This document shows positions 43,837 through 53,233 of a stretch of DNA of 64,000 nucleotides, one piece after another (positions within the stretch are counted from its first letter, which is position 1; the number at the start of each line of letters is the position of its first letter). Location of the stretch: NCBI RefSeq assembly GCF_013359595.1, contig NZ_JABFMP010000025.1, forward strand, positions 45,097 to 109,096. The letters run 5' to 3'. The notes below the pieces were generated by a model. That model saw only the letters and a list, made by a program, of their open reading frames with translations. It was not told the origin of the DNA and made no database searches. The translations under genes were made by a program, and so were the position numbers. This DNA comes from Pseudomonas sp. C1C7. Lineage in GTDB: Bacteria > Pseudomonadota > Gammaproteobacteria > Pseudomonadales > Pseudomonadaceae.

Positions 43837-43878
43837 TTCAAAATCCTCGAATTCAGAGAGGTAACCTGTAGGGTCAAC

Positions 43879-43980
43879 CTGTGGGAGCAAGCCTGCTCGC
43901 GATAAGCCCAGGAGCGTCGTCAAGTTTCAGTCAGTTCGCGTTATCGTTGACGACCATCGCGAGCAGGCTCGCTCCCACAG
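43879..43980. repeat. REP-type inverted pair in the kdp operon
   Basis: CTGTGGGAGCAAGCCTGCTC and GAGCAGGCTCGCTCCCACAG are imperfect inverses (one substitution) around about 60 bases. It lies between kdpC and kdpB and ends 14 bases before the kdpB stop codon, so it is inside the transcript. Confidence 0.85.
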
Positions 43981-43994
43981 TGAAAGGTGTCGGA

Positions 43995-46061
43995 TCAGAC
44001 CAAGTGCAACGCCGTCAGCAACACGTCGATGGCCTTGATGCCCACGAACGGCACCAATATCCCGCCCAACCCATAGATCAACAGATTGCGCCGCAACAAC
44101 GCCGCCGCACTCGCCGCCTGCACCCGCACACCGCGCAGCGCCAGGGGAATCAGCACGACGATGATCAGGGCGTTGAACACGATCGCCGAGAGAATCGCAC
44201 TCTGCGGGCTGCTCAGGTGCATGACGTTGAGCACACCCAGTTGCGGATAGATCGCGGCAAACAGCGCCGGCAGGATCGCGAAGTACTTGGCCACGTCGTT
44301 GGCGATTGAGAAGGTGGTGAGCGCGCCACGGGTCACTAGCAACTCCTTGCCGATCTGCACCACGTCCAACAGCTTGGTCGGGTCGCTGTCGAGGTCGACC
44401 ATGTTGGCCGCCTCTCGCGCCGCTTGCGTACCATCGTTCATCGCCATGCCGACGTCCGCCTGGGCCAGCGCCGGGGCATCGTTGGCGCCGTCGCCGCACA
44501 TGGCAACCAGCCGACCGTCGTTCTGCTCGTGGCGAATGCGCGCCAGCTTCTTCTCGGGCGTAGCCTCGGCCAGCACGTCATCCACACCCGCTTCAGCGGC
44601 AATCGCCGCGGCGGTCAGCGGGTTGTCGCCGGTGACCATGACCGTGCGAATCCCCAGTTTGCGCAGTTCGGCGAAACGCTCGCGAATGCCGGGCTTGACC
44701 ACATCCTTGAGGTGAATCGCGCCAAGCAACTTGCCGTCGGCGCAGACCAGCAACGGGGTACCGCCGCTCTGGGCGATCTTGTCGATTTCCCGGGACAACG
44801 CCGGCGCCAGATCGGCGCGCTTCAGGCCGACGAAGGCCAACAGCGAATCCACCGCGCCCTTGCGATACACGCGGCCCTGATAGTCGACGCCGGACAAGCG
44901 GGTTTCGGCGCTGAACGGCACGGCAGTCAGCAGCTCGCTGGAAGGCTCAGGCTGCGGTTGTGTGTTGCGCAGGTATTCGACGATGGATTTACCTTCCGCC
45001 GTGTCGTCGGCCAGCGAGGCGAACAAGGCGCCCTCGGCAAGCTCCCGGGTGGTCACGCCCGGCGCCGCCACTACAGCCGCGCAACGACGATTGCCGAAGG
45101 TGATGGTGCCGGTCTTGTCCAGCAACAGGACGTGCACGTCCCCCGCCGCTTCCACCGCGCGGCCGGACTTGGCGATCACGTTCAAGCGCACCAGACGGTC
45201 CATCCCGGCGATACCGATGGCGGACAACAGGCCGCCGATGGTGGTCGGGATCAGCGTGACCAACAGCGCCACCAGGAACACCAGCGGCAGGCTCCCATTG
45301 GCGAAGTGCGCGAAAGGCTGCAGGGTCACGACCACCAGCAGAAAGATCAGGGTCAGGCCGATCAGCAGGATGTCGAGCGCCACTTCGTTCGGGGTTTTCT
45401 GGCGCTTGGCGCCTTCGACCAGGGCGATCATGCGGTCCAGCGTCGACTCACCGGGGTTGGCGGTGATCTTCACCAGCAGCCAGTCGGAGACCAGCCGTGT
45501 ATTGCCGGTGACGGCCGAGCGGTCGCCGCCGGACTCGCGGATCACCGGCGCCGATTCGCCGGTGATCGCCGCTTCGTTGACCGCCGCGATACCTTCGATC
45601 ACTTCGCCGTCACCGGGGATCATTTCCCCGGCTTCGACCCGCACCACGTCGCCCTTGCGCAGGCTGCTGGCGGGCACCACCTGAAAGCTGCCATTGCCGG
45701 TTTTGCGACGAGCACTCAAGCCTTCGCTACCGGCCTTGAGACTGTCGGCCCGAGCCTTGCCGCGACCTTCGGCCAGGGCTTCGGCGAAGTTGGCGAACAA
45801 CACGGTGAACCACAGCCATACGGCAATCTGCGCGGCGACGAAGGTCGGCACCGCGGTATCCGGCACGAAGCACAGCACGGTGGTGAGGATCGCGGTCAAC
45901 TCGACCACCAGCATCACCGGCGCGCGCTGCAATTGCCGGGGGTCGAGCTTGACGAAGGCTTGTCGCAGCGCCGGGCGCCAGAGGGCTGATATTGCGGTTT
46001 TTGCTGCTTCGACAGGCTTGGTCTGTGACGCAGGTTTTGAAGCAGGAACATGCATATTCAT
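43995..46061 (-). CDS. kdpB: K+-transporting ATPase subunit B (P-type ATPase)
   Basis: 688 residues. The start is the ATG at 46061 with AAGGA seven bases upstream. P-type ATPase motifs: TGESAPV (actuator), DKTGTITFGNR (phosphorylated aspartate) and GDGANDAPALAQADVG (hinge). It hydrolyses ATP to drive KdpA. Gap to kdpA is ten bases. Confidence 0.97.
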   Translation of the reverse strand: MNMHVPASKPASQTKPVEAAKTAISALWRPALRQAFVKLDPRQLQRAPVMLVVELTAILTTVLCFVPDTAVPTFVAAQIAVWLWFTVLFANFAEALAEGRGKARADSLKAGSEGLSARRKTGNGSFQVVPASSLRKGDVVRVEAGEMIPGDGEVIEGIAAVNEAAITGESAPVIRESGGDRSAVTGNTRLVSDWLLVKITANPGESTLDRMIALVEGAKRQKTPNEVALDILLIGLTLIFLLVVVTLQPFAHFANGSLPLVFLVALLVTLIPTTIGGLLSAIGIAGMDRLVRLNVIAKSGRAVEAAGDVHVLLLDKTGTITFGNRRCAAVVAAPGVTTRELAEGALFASLADDTAEGKSIVEYLRNTQPQPEPSSELLTAVPFSAETRLSGVDYQGRVYRKGAVDSLLAFVGLKRADLAPALSREIDKIAQSGGTPLLVCADGKLLGAIHLKDVVKPGIRERFAELRKLGIRTVMVTGDNPLTAAAIAAEAGVDDVLAEATPEKKLARIRHEQNDGRLVAMCGDGANDAPALAQADVGMAMNDGTQAAREAANMVDLDSDPTKLLDVVQIGKELLVTRGALTTFSIANDVAKYFAILPALFAAIYPQLGVLNVMHLSSPQSAILSAIVFNALIIVVLIPLALRGVRVQAASAAALLRRNLLIYGLGGILVPFVGIKAIDVLLTALHLV

Positions 46062-46071
46062 GATGGATTCC

Positions 46072-47766
46072 TTAGAAGCCCATACTCAGGTGTTCAGCAA
46101 TCGGGCCCAACGCCAGCGTCGGCAGGAAAGTCAGCCCACCCACCAGCAAAATGGTCACGGTCAGCAGGGTCACGAACAGCGGGCCGTGGGTCGGAAAGCT
46201 GTTCTGGCCGATCGGCGCGGTTTTCTTCATCGCCAGGCTGCCGGCCAGGGCCAGTACCGGGAGGATGTAACCGAAGCGCCCGATCAACATGCCCAGGCCC
46301 AGCATCAGGTTGTGGAACGGCGTGTTGGCACCGAAACCACCGAACGCGGAACCGTTGTTGGCGCTGGCCGAGGTGTAGGCGTAAAGCAGCTGGCTGAAAC
46401 CATGGGCGCCGGGGTTGCTCACCGAAGCCACCGGCCCTGGCAGGCTCGCGGCAATCGCGCCGAGCACCAGCACGCCAATCGGCATGACCATCAGGGTCAC
46501 CACCAGCAATTGCACTTCCCGAGCCTGCAGCTTCTTGCCGAGGTATTCCGGCGTGCGGCCGATCATCAGCCCGGCGAGGAACACCGCGATCAGCACGTTG
46601 AGCAACATGCCGTAGAGGCCCGCACCCACGCCACCGAAGATCACCTCGCCGACCATCATGTTCACCAGCGCGACCATGCCGCTCAGCGGGTTGAGGCTGT
46701 CGTGCATGCCGTTGACCGAGCCGTTCGAGGCCGCCGTGGTGGTCACCGACCACAGCACCGTGGCCGTGGTGCCGAAACGCGCTTCCTTGCCTTCCAGCGG
46801 CGCGGTCTGCTCGACCGCGGCGTTGTTCAAAGCGGGGTTGGGCTGATACTCGGCCCACAGCGAAGTCGCCCCGCCGATCAGAAACAGCGCCAACATGCAG
46901 GCGATGATCGCGCGGCTCTGGCGCAAGTCCTTCACGTAATGGCCGAAGGTGAACACCAGCGCCACCGGAATCAGGATGATCGAGGCCAACTCGAACAGGT
47001 TGGCCCAGGCGGTCGGGTTCTCGAACGGATGTGCCGAGTTGACGCCGAAGAAGCCCCCCCCGTTGGTACCCAACTGCTTGATCGCAATCTGACTGGCCGC
47101 CGGGCCCAGCGGAATCACCTGATCGACACCCTGCACCGTCACCGCATTCACGTACTGCGCGAAGGTCTGCGGCACACCCTGCCACACCAGGTACAGCGCC
47201 AGCAGCAGGCACAACGGCAGCAGGCCATAGAGGGTGGCACGGGTCATGTCGACCCAGAAGTTGCCCAGGGACTGAGTGGATTTGCGCCCGATGCCACGGC
47301 ACAACGCAACCAGCACCGCCAGGCCAGTGGCGGCGCTGACAAAGTTCTGCACCGTGAGGCCGACCATCTGGCTCAGATAACTCAGCGACGCCTCGCCGCT
47401 GTAGGCCTGCCAGTTGGTGTTGGTCATGAAACTGATGGCGGTGTTGAACGCCAGCGTCCACTCCTGCCCTGGCAGGTTCTGCGGGTTCAGCGGCAGGTGA
47501 TCCTGGAACAGGAGAATCGCGAACAGCAACAGGAAGCCCGCGAGGTTGAAGGCGAGCAAGGCCAGGGTGTACTTCTGCCAGCTCTGCTCAGCCTGCGGAT
47601 CCACCCCGGAAAGTCGATAACACCCACGCTCCACCGGCCCGAGAATCGGCGTTAGCCAGGTACGCTGCCCTTCCATCACCTTGTAGTAGAAGCGCCCGAG
47701 AAACGGCGCCGGAACCAATACCACCGCGAAAAACGCGAGGATCAGCCAATAGTCATAACTGTGCAT
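46072..47766 (-). CDS. kdpA: K+-transporting ATPase subunit A (channel-like)
   Basis: 564 residues from the ATG at 47766 (MHSYDYWLILAFFAV). About ten membrane helices. Selectivity-filter loops typical of the superfamily are seen in MTNTNWQAYSGE, QLGTNGGGFFGVNSAHPFENP and SANNGSAFGGFGANTP. It selects and passes K+. Size and order are standard. Confidence 0.97.
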   Translation of the reverse strand: MHSYDYWLILAFFAVVLVPAPFLGRFYYKVMEGQRTWLTPILGPVERGCYRLSGVDPQAEQSWQKYTLALLAFNLAGFLLLFAILLFQDHLPLNPQNLPGQEWTLAFNTAISFMTNTNWQAYSGEASLSYLSQMVGLTVQNFVSAATGLAVLVALCRGIGRKSTQSLGNFWVDMTRATLYGLLPLCLLLALYLVWQGVPQTFAQYVNAVTVQGVDQVIPLGPAASQIAIKQLGTNGGGFFGVNSAHPFENPTAWANLFELASIILIPVALVFTFGHYVKDLRQSRAIIACMLALFLIGGATSLWAEYQPNPALNNAAVEQTAPLEGKEARFGTTATVLWSVTTTAASNGSVNGMHDSLNPLSGMVALVNMMVGEVIFGGVGAGLYGMLLNVLIAVFLAGLMIGRTPEYLGKKLQAREVQLLVVTLMVMPIGVLVLGAIAASLPGPVASVSNPGAHGFSQLLYAYTSASANNGSAFGGFGANTPFHNLMLGLGMLIGRFGYILPVLALAGSLAMKKTAPIGQNSFPTHGPLFVTLLTVTILLVGGLTFLPTLALGPIAEHLSMGF

Positions 47767-47774
47767 AGCCGCTC

Positions 47775-47864
47775 CTAGCTCCGGTCCGCGCGCAACAGCG
47801 CAACCAACAGATAAATGAACAGCCCCACTGCCAACAGCAGCGACACCCCGTCCAGAACGCTCAT
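47775..47864 (-). CDS. kdpF: KdpF, small stabilising subunit
   Basis: 29 residues, MSVLDGVSLLLAVGLFIYLL followed by VALLRADRS: a single membrane helix of the length and type of KdpF. It lies eight bases upstream of kdpA with a GGAGAT-like ribosome-binding sequence (AGATCTTCC on the minus strand). KdpF is a lipid-like stabiliser of KdpABC. Confidence 0.9.
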   Translation of the reverse strand: MSVLDGVSLLLAVGLFIYLLVALLRADRS

Positions 47865-47999
47865 GGAAGATCTCCGTGTTACGGCTTGTTGCCGCTTGTG
47901 GAGTTATTGTCGGGAGGGAGGGTGTAAAGGCGCGAGATCGAGGGGGTGGGCGGGGTATAAAGAAAGTGTAAAGAGTGGGTTCAGCGGCGCCGCAGTCCA
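47865..47999 (-). promoter_or_regulatory. kdp operon upstream region
   Basis: This 135-bp stretch should hold the KdpE-dependent promoter. On the minus strand TTTACACTTTCTTTATACCC and a second TTTACACC are seen near 47925-47975, the T-rich type KdpE prefers. No exact operator could be assigned. Confidence 0.45.
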
Positions 48000-48132
48000 T
48001 GTAGCAGCTGGCGAAGCCTGCGTCCGGCTGCGAAGCAGTCGCGAAACCTGTACACCCGATTTATCTGACAAACCGCGGCGGATGGATTCACGACTGCTTC
48101 GCAGCCGGACGCAGGCTTCGCCAGCTGCTACA
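48000..48132. repeat. 133-bp palindromic element, family C, copy 1 (left edge of glycan island)
   Basis: 42-bp perfect inverted arms starting TGTAGCAGCTGGCGAAGCC and ending GGCTTCGCCAGCTGCTACA. The loop contains TTATCTGACAAACCGC. A second copy of the same length, arms and orientation lies at 58025-58157. Confidence 0.9.
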
Positions 48133-48260
48133 GGGATCGGCGTCAGGTTTTGAGACGCGATAAAGACAACAACAGAGCATCACCTCTATTGCACTCCCCC
48201 GTCCATGCCGACAAGCTATACCTCTTCTGTGTCATCGACTTACTCAAAAGGCTGGTTTAC

Positions 48261-49343
48261 ATGCGTATCCTCATCACCGGCGGCGCCGGGTTCATCGGCT
48301 CAGCCCTTGTTCGCGAGTTGATTCGACACTCCAGCGTTGAAGTTCTCAATCTGGATAAGCTGACATATGCCGGCAACCTCGAATCACTGACCAGCATTGC
48401 CAACGACACCCGCTATGAATTCGTCCAGGCCGATGTAATCGATCAAGCGACCGTCAGCACGGTGCTCGCACGTTTTCAGCCCCACGCGATCATGCATCTG
48501 GCAGCGGAGTCCCATGTCGACCGTTCCATCGATGGGCCCGCCGATTTCATACAAACCAACATCGTCGGCACCTACAGCCTTCTGGAAGCCACCCGCGCCT
48601 ACTGGAACAGCCTTGCCGAGCCAGAAAAAAGCGCTTTCCGTTTCCATCACATCTCCACCGATGAAGTCTACGGTGACCTGCATGGCGTCAACGACCTGTT
48701 CACCGAAACGACGCCCTACGCTCCCAGCTCGCCCTACTCTGCCAGTAAAGCCGCGTCCGACCATCTGGTGCGCGCCTGGCATCGCACATATGGGCTTCCG
48801 GTTCTACTGACAAACTGCTCGAACAACTATGGCCCCTTCCACTTTCCTGAAAAGTTGATTCCGTTGGTCATTTTGAATGCGTTGGCCGGTAAGCCACTGC
48901 CGGTGTATGGCAATGGCTTGCAAGTTCGCGATTGGTTGTTTGTCGAAGATCACGCTCGAGCGCTGATCAAGGTCGTCGCCGAAGGCAAGGTCGGCGAGAC
49001 CTACAATATTGGCGGCCACAACGAACAGAAAAATATCGAAGTCGTGCGCGGTATCTGTGCATTGCTTGAGGAACTCGCACCACTAAAACCTGAGGGAATT
49101 GCGCATTACGAAGATCTGATTACCTTCGTCCAGGATCGGCCAGGGCATGATCAGCGTTATGCGATTGATGCGAGCAAAATTGAACGCGAGCTGGGGTGGG
49201 TTCCTCAGGAGACATTCGCCAGCGGCCTACGCAAGACCGTTGAATGGTATTTGAACAATATGGATTGGTGTCGCCGGGTTCAGGATGGAAGTTACAAGGG
49301 CGAACGACTAGGCACGATTGACTCAAGGGAAATGCTCGCATGA
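48261..49343 (+). CDS. rfbB: dTDP-glucose 4,6-dehydratase
   Basis: 360 residues from the ATG at 48261; an upstream in-frame ATG at 48150 adds repeat-adjacent sequence. Rossmann motif ITGGAGFIGSALVREL, active-site HISTDEVYGDL and YSASKAASDHLV (YxxxK). It makes dTDP-4-keto-6-deoxyglucose, the branch point for rhamnose and for aminosugars such as Fuc4N. It overlaps rfbA by four bases. Confidence 0.96.
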   Translation: MRILITGGAGFIGSALVRELIRHSSVEVLNLDKLTYAGNLESLTSIANDTRYEFVQADVIDQATVSTVLARFQPHAIMHLAAESHVDRSIDGPADFIQTNIVGTYSLLEATRAYWNSLAEPEKSAFRFHHISTDEVYGDLHGVNDLFTETTPYAPSSPYSASKAASDHLVRAWHRTYGLPVLLTNCSNNYGPFHFPEKLIPLVILNALAGKPLPVYGNGLQVRDWLFVEDHARALIKVVAEGKVGETYNIGGHNEQKNIEVVRGICALLEELAPLKPEGIAHYEDLITFVQDRPGHDQRYAIDASKIERELGWVPQETFASGLRKTVEWYLNNMDWCRRVQDGSYKGERLGTIDSREMLA

Positions 49344-50221
49344 AAGGTATCGTTTTAGCGGGCGGCTCCGGCACACGCCTGCACCCCATCACGCTGGGTG
49401 TATCAAAGCAACTCTTGCCGGTTTACGACAAACCGATGATCTACTATCCCATTTCGGTGCTGATGCTAGCCGGAATTCGGGATATTTTAGTGATTTCGAC
49501 TCCCCAGGATCTCCCCCAATATCAGAACCTGCTGGGGGATGGCAGTCAGTTCGGCGTGAACTTCAGCTATGCCGAACAGCCGTCGCCAGATGGACTGGCC
49601 CAAGCGTTTCTCATAGGGGAAGACTTCATCGGCAATGATTCGGTGTGTCTGATTCTGGGTGACAACATCTTTCACGGTTCCTACTTTGGCGGGCAGCTAA
49701 AAAATGCTGCCAAACGCTCGTCTGGCGCCACCGTGTTTGGCTACTGGGTCAAAGATCCGGAGCGTTTTGGTGTGATCGACTTCGACCGCGAGGGACGTGC
49801 ATTATCGATTGAAGAAAAGCCGGCAAACCCAAAATCAAGCTATGCGGTCACCGGCCTGTATTTCTACGATAACGACGTGATAGAGATTGCCAAGTCCGTC
49901 AAACCTTCGCCTCGCGGCGAGTTGGAAATCACAGACATCAATAACGCCTACTTGAAGCGTGGGGATCTGAAGGTAGAACGCTTCGGGCGTGGTTTCGCTT
50001 GGCTGGACACCGGTACTCATGACAGTTTGCTTGAAGCCTCGCAATATGTTCAGACCATTGAGCACCGCCAAGGCCTCAAAATTGCCTGCCTTGAGGAGAT
50101 TGCATATCTGAACACCTGGATCAGCCGTGACTTGTTGCTGGAGCGCTCCAGATATTTCGGCAAGACGGGGTATGGTCAGTACCTTGCCAAGTTGGCAGGA
50201 GAGGAGTTCACCGGCGATTAG
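49340..50221 (+). CDS. rfbA: Glucose-1-phosphate thymidylyltransferase
   Basis: 293 residues. MKGIVLAGGSGTRLHPIT is the nucleotide-binding start, YDKPMIYYPISVLMLAGI and the LGDNIFHG aspartate motif follow, and GLYFYDNDV lies in the sugar site. It supplies dTDP-glucose to RfbB. ATG overlaps the rfbB stop (ATGA). A 51-base gap separates it from rfbD. Confidence 0.96.
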   Translation: MKGIVLAGGSGTRLHPITLGVSKQLLPVYDKPMIYYPISVLMLAGIRDILVISTPQDLPQYQNLLGDGSQFGVNFSYAEQPSPDGLAQAFLIGEDFIGNDSVCLILGDNIFHGSYFGGQLKNAAKRSSGATVFGYWVKDPERFGVIDFDREGRALSIEEKPANPKSSYAVTGLYFYDNDVIEIAKSVKPSPRGELEITDINNAYLKRGDLKVERFGRGFAWLDTGTHDSLLEASQYVQTIEHRQGLKIACLEEIAYLNTWISRDLLLERSRYFGKTGYGQYLAKLAGEEFTGD

Positions 50222-50272
50222 CTTTAATAGTGTGATCATCGAGTGCGGGACGTTCGAGTCTGATGTGCAACT

Positions 50273-51148
50273 ATGAAAATCCTTATCAGCGGTCAGAATG
50301 GCCAAGTGTCGCGTGAGTTGCAGCGTCGGCTTGCGTCGTCATACGAACTGCTTGTACCAGGTCGCGACCAGCTCGACCTGGCACTACCCCGACAAATTCG
50401 CAAGTGCGTTCGCAACCTTCATCCCGACCTGATCATCAATGCCGCGGCCTATACAGCGGTCGATCAGGCTGAAAGCGAGCAGCAGACGGCCTTCGCCATC
50501 AACGCGGTCGCCCCCGGCATCTTTGCCGAAGAAGCGCTGGCACTCGATATACCGCTGATTCACTACTCCACCGACTATGTGTTCGACGGCAGCAAGGCCA
50601 CCCCCTACACCGAGGATGACCTTCCCAACCCTCTGAGTGTTTATGGTCAGAGCAAACTGGCAGGAGAACGTGCCATCGCCGAGGCATGCGATAAACACTT
50701 GATCCTGCGAACGGGCTGGATATATTCAACCCATGGCCGCAACTTTCTGCTGACCATGCAACGCTTGTTGCGGGAGAAGCCTGAACTGCGGGTAGTCTCC
50801 GATCAGATAGGTGCGCCGACCTGGGCTGGCACGGTTGCCACCAGCACGCTGGCGCTTATAGAACGTTGGCAAACAGGTGGCGTTGCTAAATGGGGCACGT
50901 ATCATCTGACCGCCATGGGTGAAACTTCCTGGTTTCAATTTGCTCAGGTGATCAGAGAAGCATTACTACGACAGAACTCTGCTTGTGCAGAGCTAGTACC
51001 CATCACCAGCGACGAGTATCCAACCCCCGCAATGCGACCGCACAATTCACGCCTGGATTGCGGCCTACTGTTGCGCGAATGGGACGTTAGCCAGCCGGAT
51101 TGGCAAACAGGTTTGCAGGAGTGTCTTTCTGAACAGGCAAAGCCATAG
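50273..51148 (+). CDS. rfbD: dTDP-4-dehydrorhamnose reductase
   Basis: 291 residues. GQNGQVSRELQRRL is the NADPH-binding loop (a GxxGQxG variant), INAAAYTAVDQAE and YSTDYVFDG are family blocks, YGQSKLAGE holds the YxxxK pair and LRTGWIYS follows. It finishes dTDP-L-rhamnose, but the 3,5-epimerase RfbC that provides its substrate is not in the window. No obvious ribosome-binding site precedes the ATG. Confidence 0.93.
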   Translation: MKILISGQNGQVSRELQRRLASSYELLVPGRDQLDLALPRQIRKCVRNLHPDLIINAAAYTAVDQAESEQQTAFAINAVAPGIFAEEALALDIPLIHYSTDYVFDGSKATPYTEDDLPNPLSVYGQSKLAGERAIAEACDKHLILRTGWIYSTHGRNFLLTMQRLLREKPELRVVSDQIGAPTWAGTVATSTLALIERWQTGGVAKWGTYHLTAMGETSWFQFAQVIREALLRQNSACAELVPITSDEYPTPAMRPHNSRLDCGLLLREWDVSQPDWQTGLQECLSEQAKP

Positions 51149-51332
51149 CACTTGCTGTCGATGCCGCAACCATCCGCGCGTACGAGGCGAGCTTAATATA
51201 TGATCAACACCAAGCGGGCACTGCGAGCGGCGGCATGGGAGCATCCATCGACGCCTGAAAGCAGTTTATAAATTAGAGCAAGAACTAATCGCTGACTTAT
51301 AAGCCACAAAATTATTTGTCCGGAGACATTAC

Positions 51333-52472
51333 GTGACCGTCGAAAAAATCCAGTTCAACCGACCATATATGACAGGTCAGGAGTTTAAATACATTGAACA
51401 GGCGAAGCTTGGCAACAAGCTCGCTGGAGATGGTCCCTTCACTAAAAAATGTCATGCCTGGCTGGAGCAAACAACCGGATCCGTAAAAACACTACTTACA
51501 CACTCATGTACTGCGGCACTTGAGATGGCAGCACTATTGCTGAATATCCAACCAGGTGACGAAGTTATCATGCCGTCCTATACCTTCGTATCGACTGCAA
51601 ACGCATTCGTATTGCGCGGTGCAGTTCCTGTATTCGTGGATATACGCGAAGACACCCTGAACCTTGACGAACGCCTGATTGAAGCAGCAATCACACCTCG
51701 AACCAGAGCAATTGTTCCGGTTCATTACGCCGGCGTCGCGTGTGAAATGGACACCATCATGGATATCGCCCGCCGCCATGGCCTCATGGTAGTGGAGGAT
51801 GCCGCGCAAGGTGTGATGTCAACCTATAAAGGTCGGGTATTGGGAAGCATAGGTCAGTTGGGAGCTTATAGTTTTCACGAAACCAAAAATGTCATATCTG
51901 GTGAAGGCGGCGCGCTCTTGGTGAATGATGCCACTTTGGCTGTACGCGCTGAAATTATTCGTGAAAAAGGAACCGATCGAAGTCGCTTTTTCCGTGGGGA
52001 AGTCGACAAATACACTTGGCAGGAAGTCGGCTCCTCTTATCTTCCGGGCGAACTGATTGCAGCTTTTCTCTGGGCGCAACTGGAAGAGGCGAAAGACATC
52101 ACGTCACAACGCTTGGCGAGTTGGGACTATTACCACCAACTGCTAGCCTCTGCAGAAACACAAGGCGATCTGCGTCGTCCGATCATACCTGCAGAATGTC
52201 AACATAACGCTCACATGTATTATGTCTTGCTCAACTCTGAGATCGATCGGCAAACAGTGCTACGCAAATTAAAAGAAAACGCCATTGACGCAGTATTTCA
52301 CTACGTTCCTTTACACTCTTCACCCGCCGGGCAGCGCTATGGTCGGACACATGGATCTTTGCCCATGACTGACCGGCAGTCAGAGTGCTTGATCAGACTG
52401 CCTCTGTGGGTGGGCCTGAGTGAATTGCAACAAGAAAAGATTACTGAGTGCCTGTTAGCTGCCATAAAGTAA
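51333..52472 (+). CDS. wecE: dTDP-4-amino-4,6-dideoxygalactose transaminase (WecE/RffA type)
   Basis: 379 residues. Start is GTG at 51333 with GGAG upstream. Very close to enteric WecE throughout: GDGPFTKKCHAWLEQTTGS, VIMPSYTFVSTANAFVLRG, VEDAAQGVMSTYKG, SFHETKN (PLP lysine) and REKGTDRSRFFRGEVDKYTW. It transfers an amino group to the dTDP-4-keto-6-deoxyglucose from RfbB, giving dTDP-Fuc4N or a close isomer. It lies 184 bases after rfbD and convergent with the next operon, to which it probably supplies the aminosugar. Confidence 0.9.
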   Translation: MTVEKIQFNRPYMTGQEFKYIEQAKLGNKLAGDGPFTKKCHAWLEQTTGSVKTLLTHSCTAALEMAALLLNIQPGDEVIMPSYTFVSTANAFVLRGAVPVFVDIREDTLNLDERLIEAAITPRTRAIVPVHYAGVACEMDTIMDIARRHGLMVVEDAAQGVMSTYKGRVLGSIGQLGAYSFHETKNVISGEGGALLVNDATLAVRAEIIREKGTDRSRFFRGEVDKYTWQEVGSSYLPGELIAAFLWAQLEEAKDITSQRLASWDYYHQLLASAETQGDLRRPIIPAECQHNAHMYYVLLNSEIDRQTVLRKLKENAIDAVFHYVPLHSSPAGQRYGRTHGSLPMTDRQSECLIRLPLWVGLSELQQEKITECLLAAIK

Positions 52473-52603
52473 TCCGCCAATCGAATAAAAATACTCGATT
52501 GCTCACACCATCCATCACGCGCCTTGGAAAATAGCTTGTAAGATGGCGACTGAGGCATGGTTAATGCGCTTTTCTTACGAGAAGGCCCACCATGCCTTTC
52601 TAT

Positions 52604-53233
52604 TTAAGCCTCGGAATTTTTGGCACTGAAATACATTCTTCCGACCAACTTATTGTTACATTCTATCCGAGCCCTTGTTAAACGGGTGCCCAAGCTCTGC
52701 TCAATGGTAAGGCTAACTCCACCCAATTCATTCGGGAGAGGCCACACAGAGCTCTCCCAGCGGCAGAATACCCACTGACTGTTACTGGCGATTTTGTATA
52801 TTTCATGATGCAAAGCCTTATTCATCGAAACCAAAACCTCGATCGGCGAAACCCCCAATGGCATCTCTGCAAGCGTGACCCGCTTTTCCCCTGGTGCAAA
52901 TACACAACACTTAGTGATTACAGACTCGTCAAACGGCATACGTTTCTTGACGTATTCTTCAAGCTCGACAAGGCGTCCCTCATAGGGCACGCCTGTCGAA
53001 GTGAATAAAAACGTAGAAACTGAATCGCATTGATCGGCGACGATACTGCCCGCTTCCCACCAGTTGCACAAAAGATTTTTTGACGTCATCCTGCCGATCG
53101 AAAAGCTTAGATTCTCAATTCGCGCTTCCGTGCCACAAGCGATCGCCACCATCGCAGCGTCGAGCATATTAGTGCCTTGAATGTATTCTCTGCTGCCTCT
53201 CAGACAGAGCGAAAGTTCTGTAGAGTTGATCAC
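52604..53233 (-). CDS. Unrecognised 209-residue protein of the acyl-glycan operon
   Basis: Starts with GTG at 53233, overlapping the LpxD-like stop by four bases (GTGA), with GAGGA upstream, so it is translationally coupled and real. No family is recognised. It is soluble, with no signal peptide or membrane helix. The N-terminal MINSTELSLCLRGSREYIQ and GTNMLDAA segments, several cysteines (KNLLCNWWEAG, KCCVF) and Trp-rich stretch (QWVFCRWESSVWPLP) are its marks. Position after ACP and an N-acyltransferase suggests it makes or loads the acyl group, for instance as a hot-dog-like thioesterase/dehydratase or small ketosynthase-like enzyme, but that is only inference. Confidence 0.7.
   Translation of the reverse strand: MINSTELSLCLRGSREYIQGTNMLDAAMVAIACGTEARIENLSFSIGRMTSKNLLCNWWEAGSIVADQCDSVSTFLFTSTGVPYEGRLVELEEYVKKRMPFDESVITKCCVFAPGEKRVTLAEMPLGVSPIEVLVSMNKALHHEIYKIASNSQWVFCRWESSVWPLPNELGGVSLTIEQSLGTRLTRARIECNNKLVGRMYFSAKNSEA

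Noticed and set aside
44424..47655. Two long plus-strand frames opposite kdpB and kdpA
   Set aside because: Gln/His/Arg-rich shadow translations; kdpA and kdpB are clear on the other strand.
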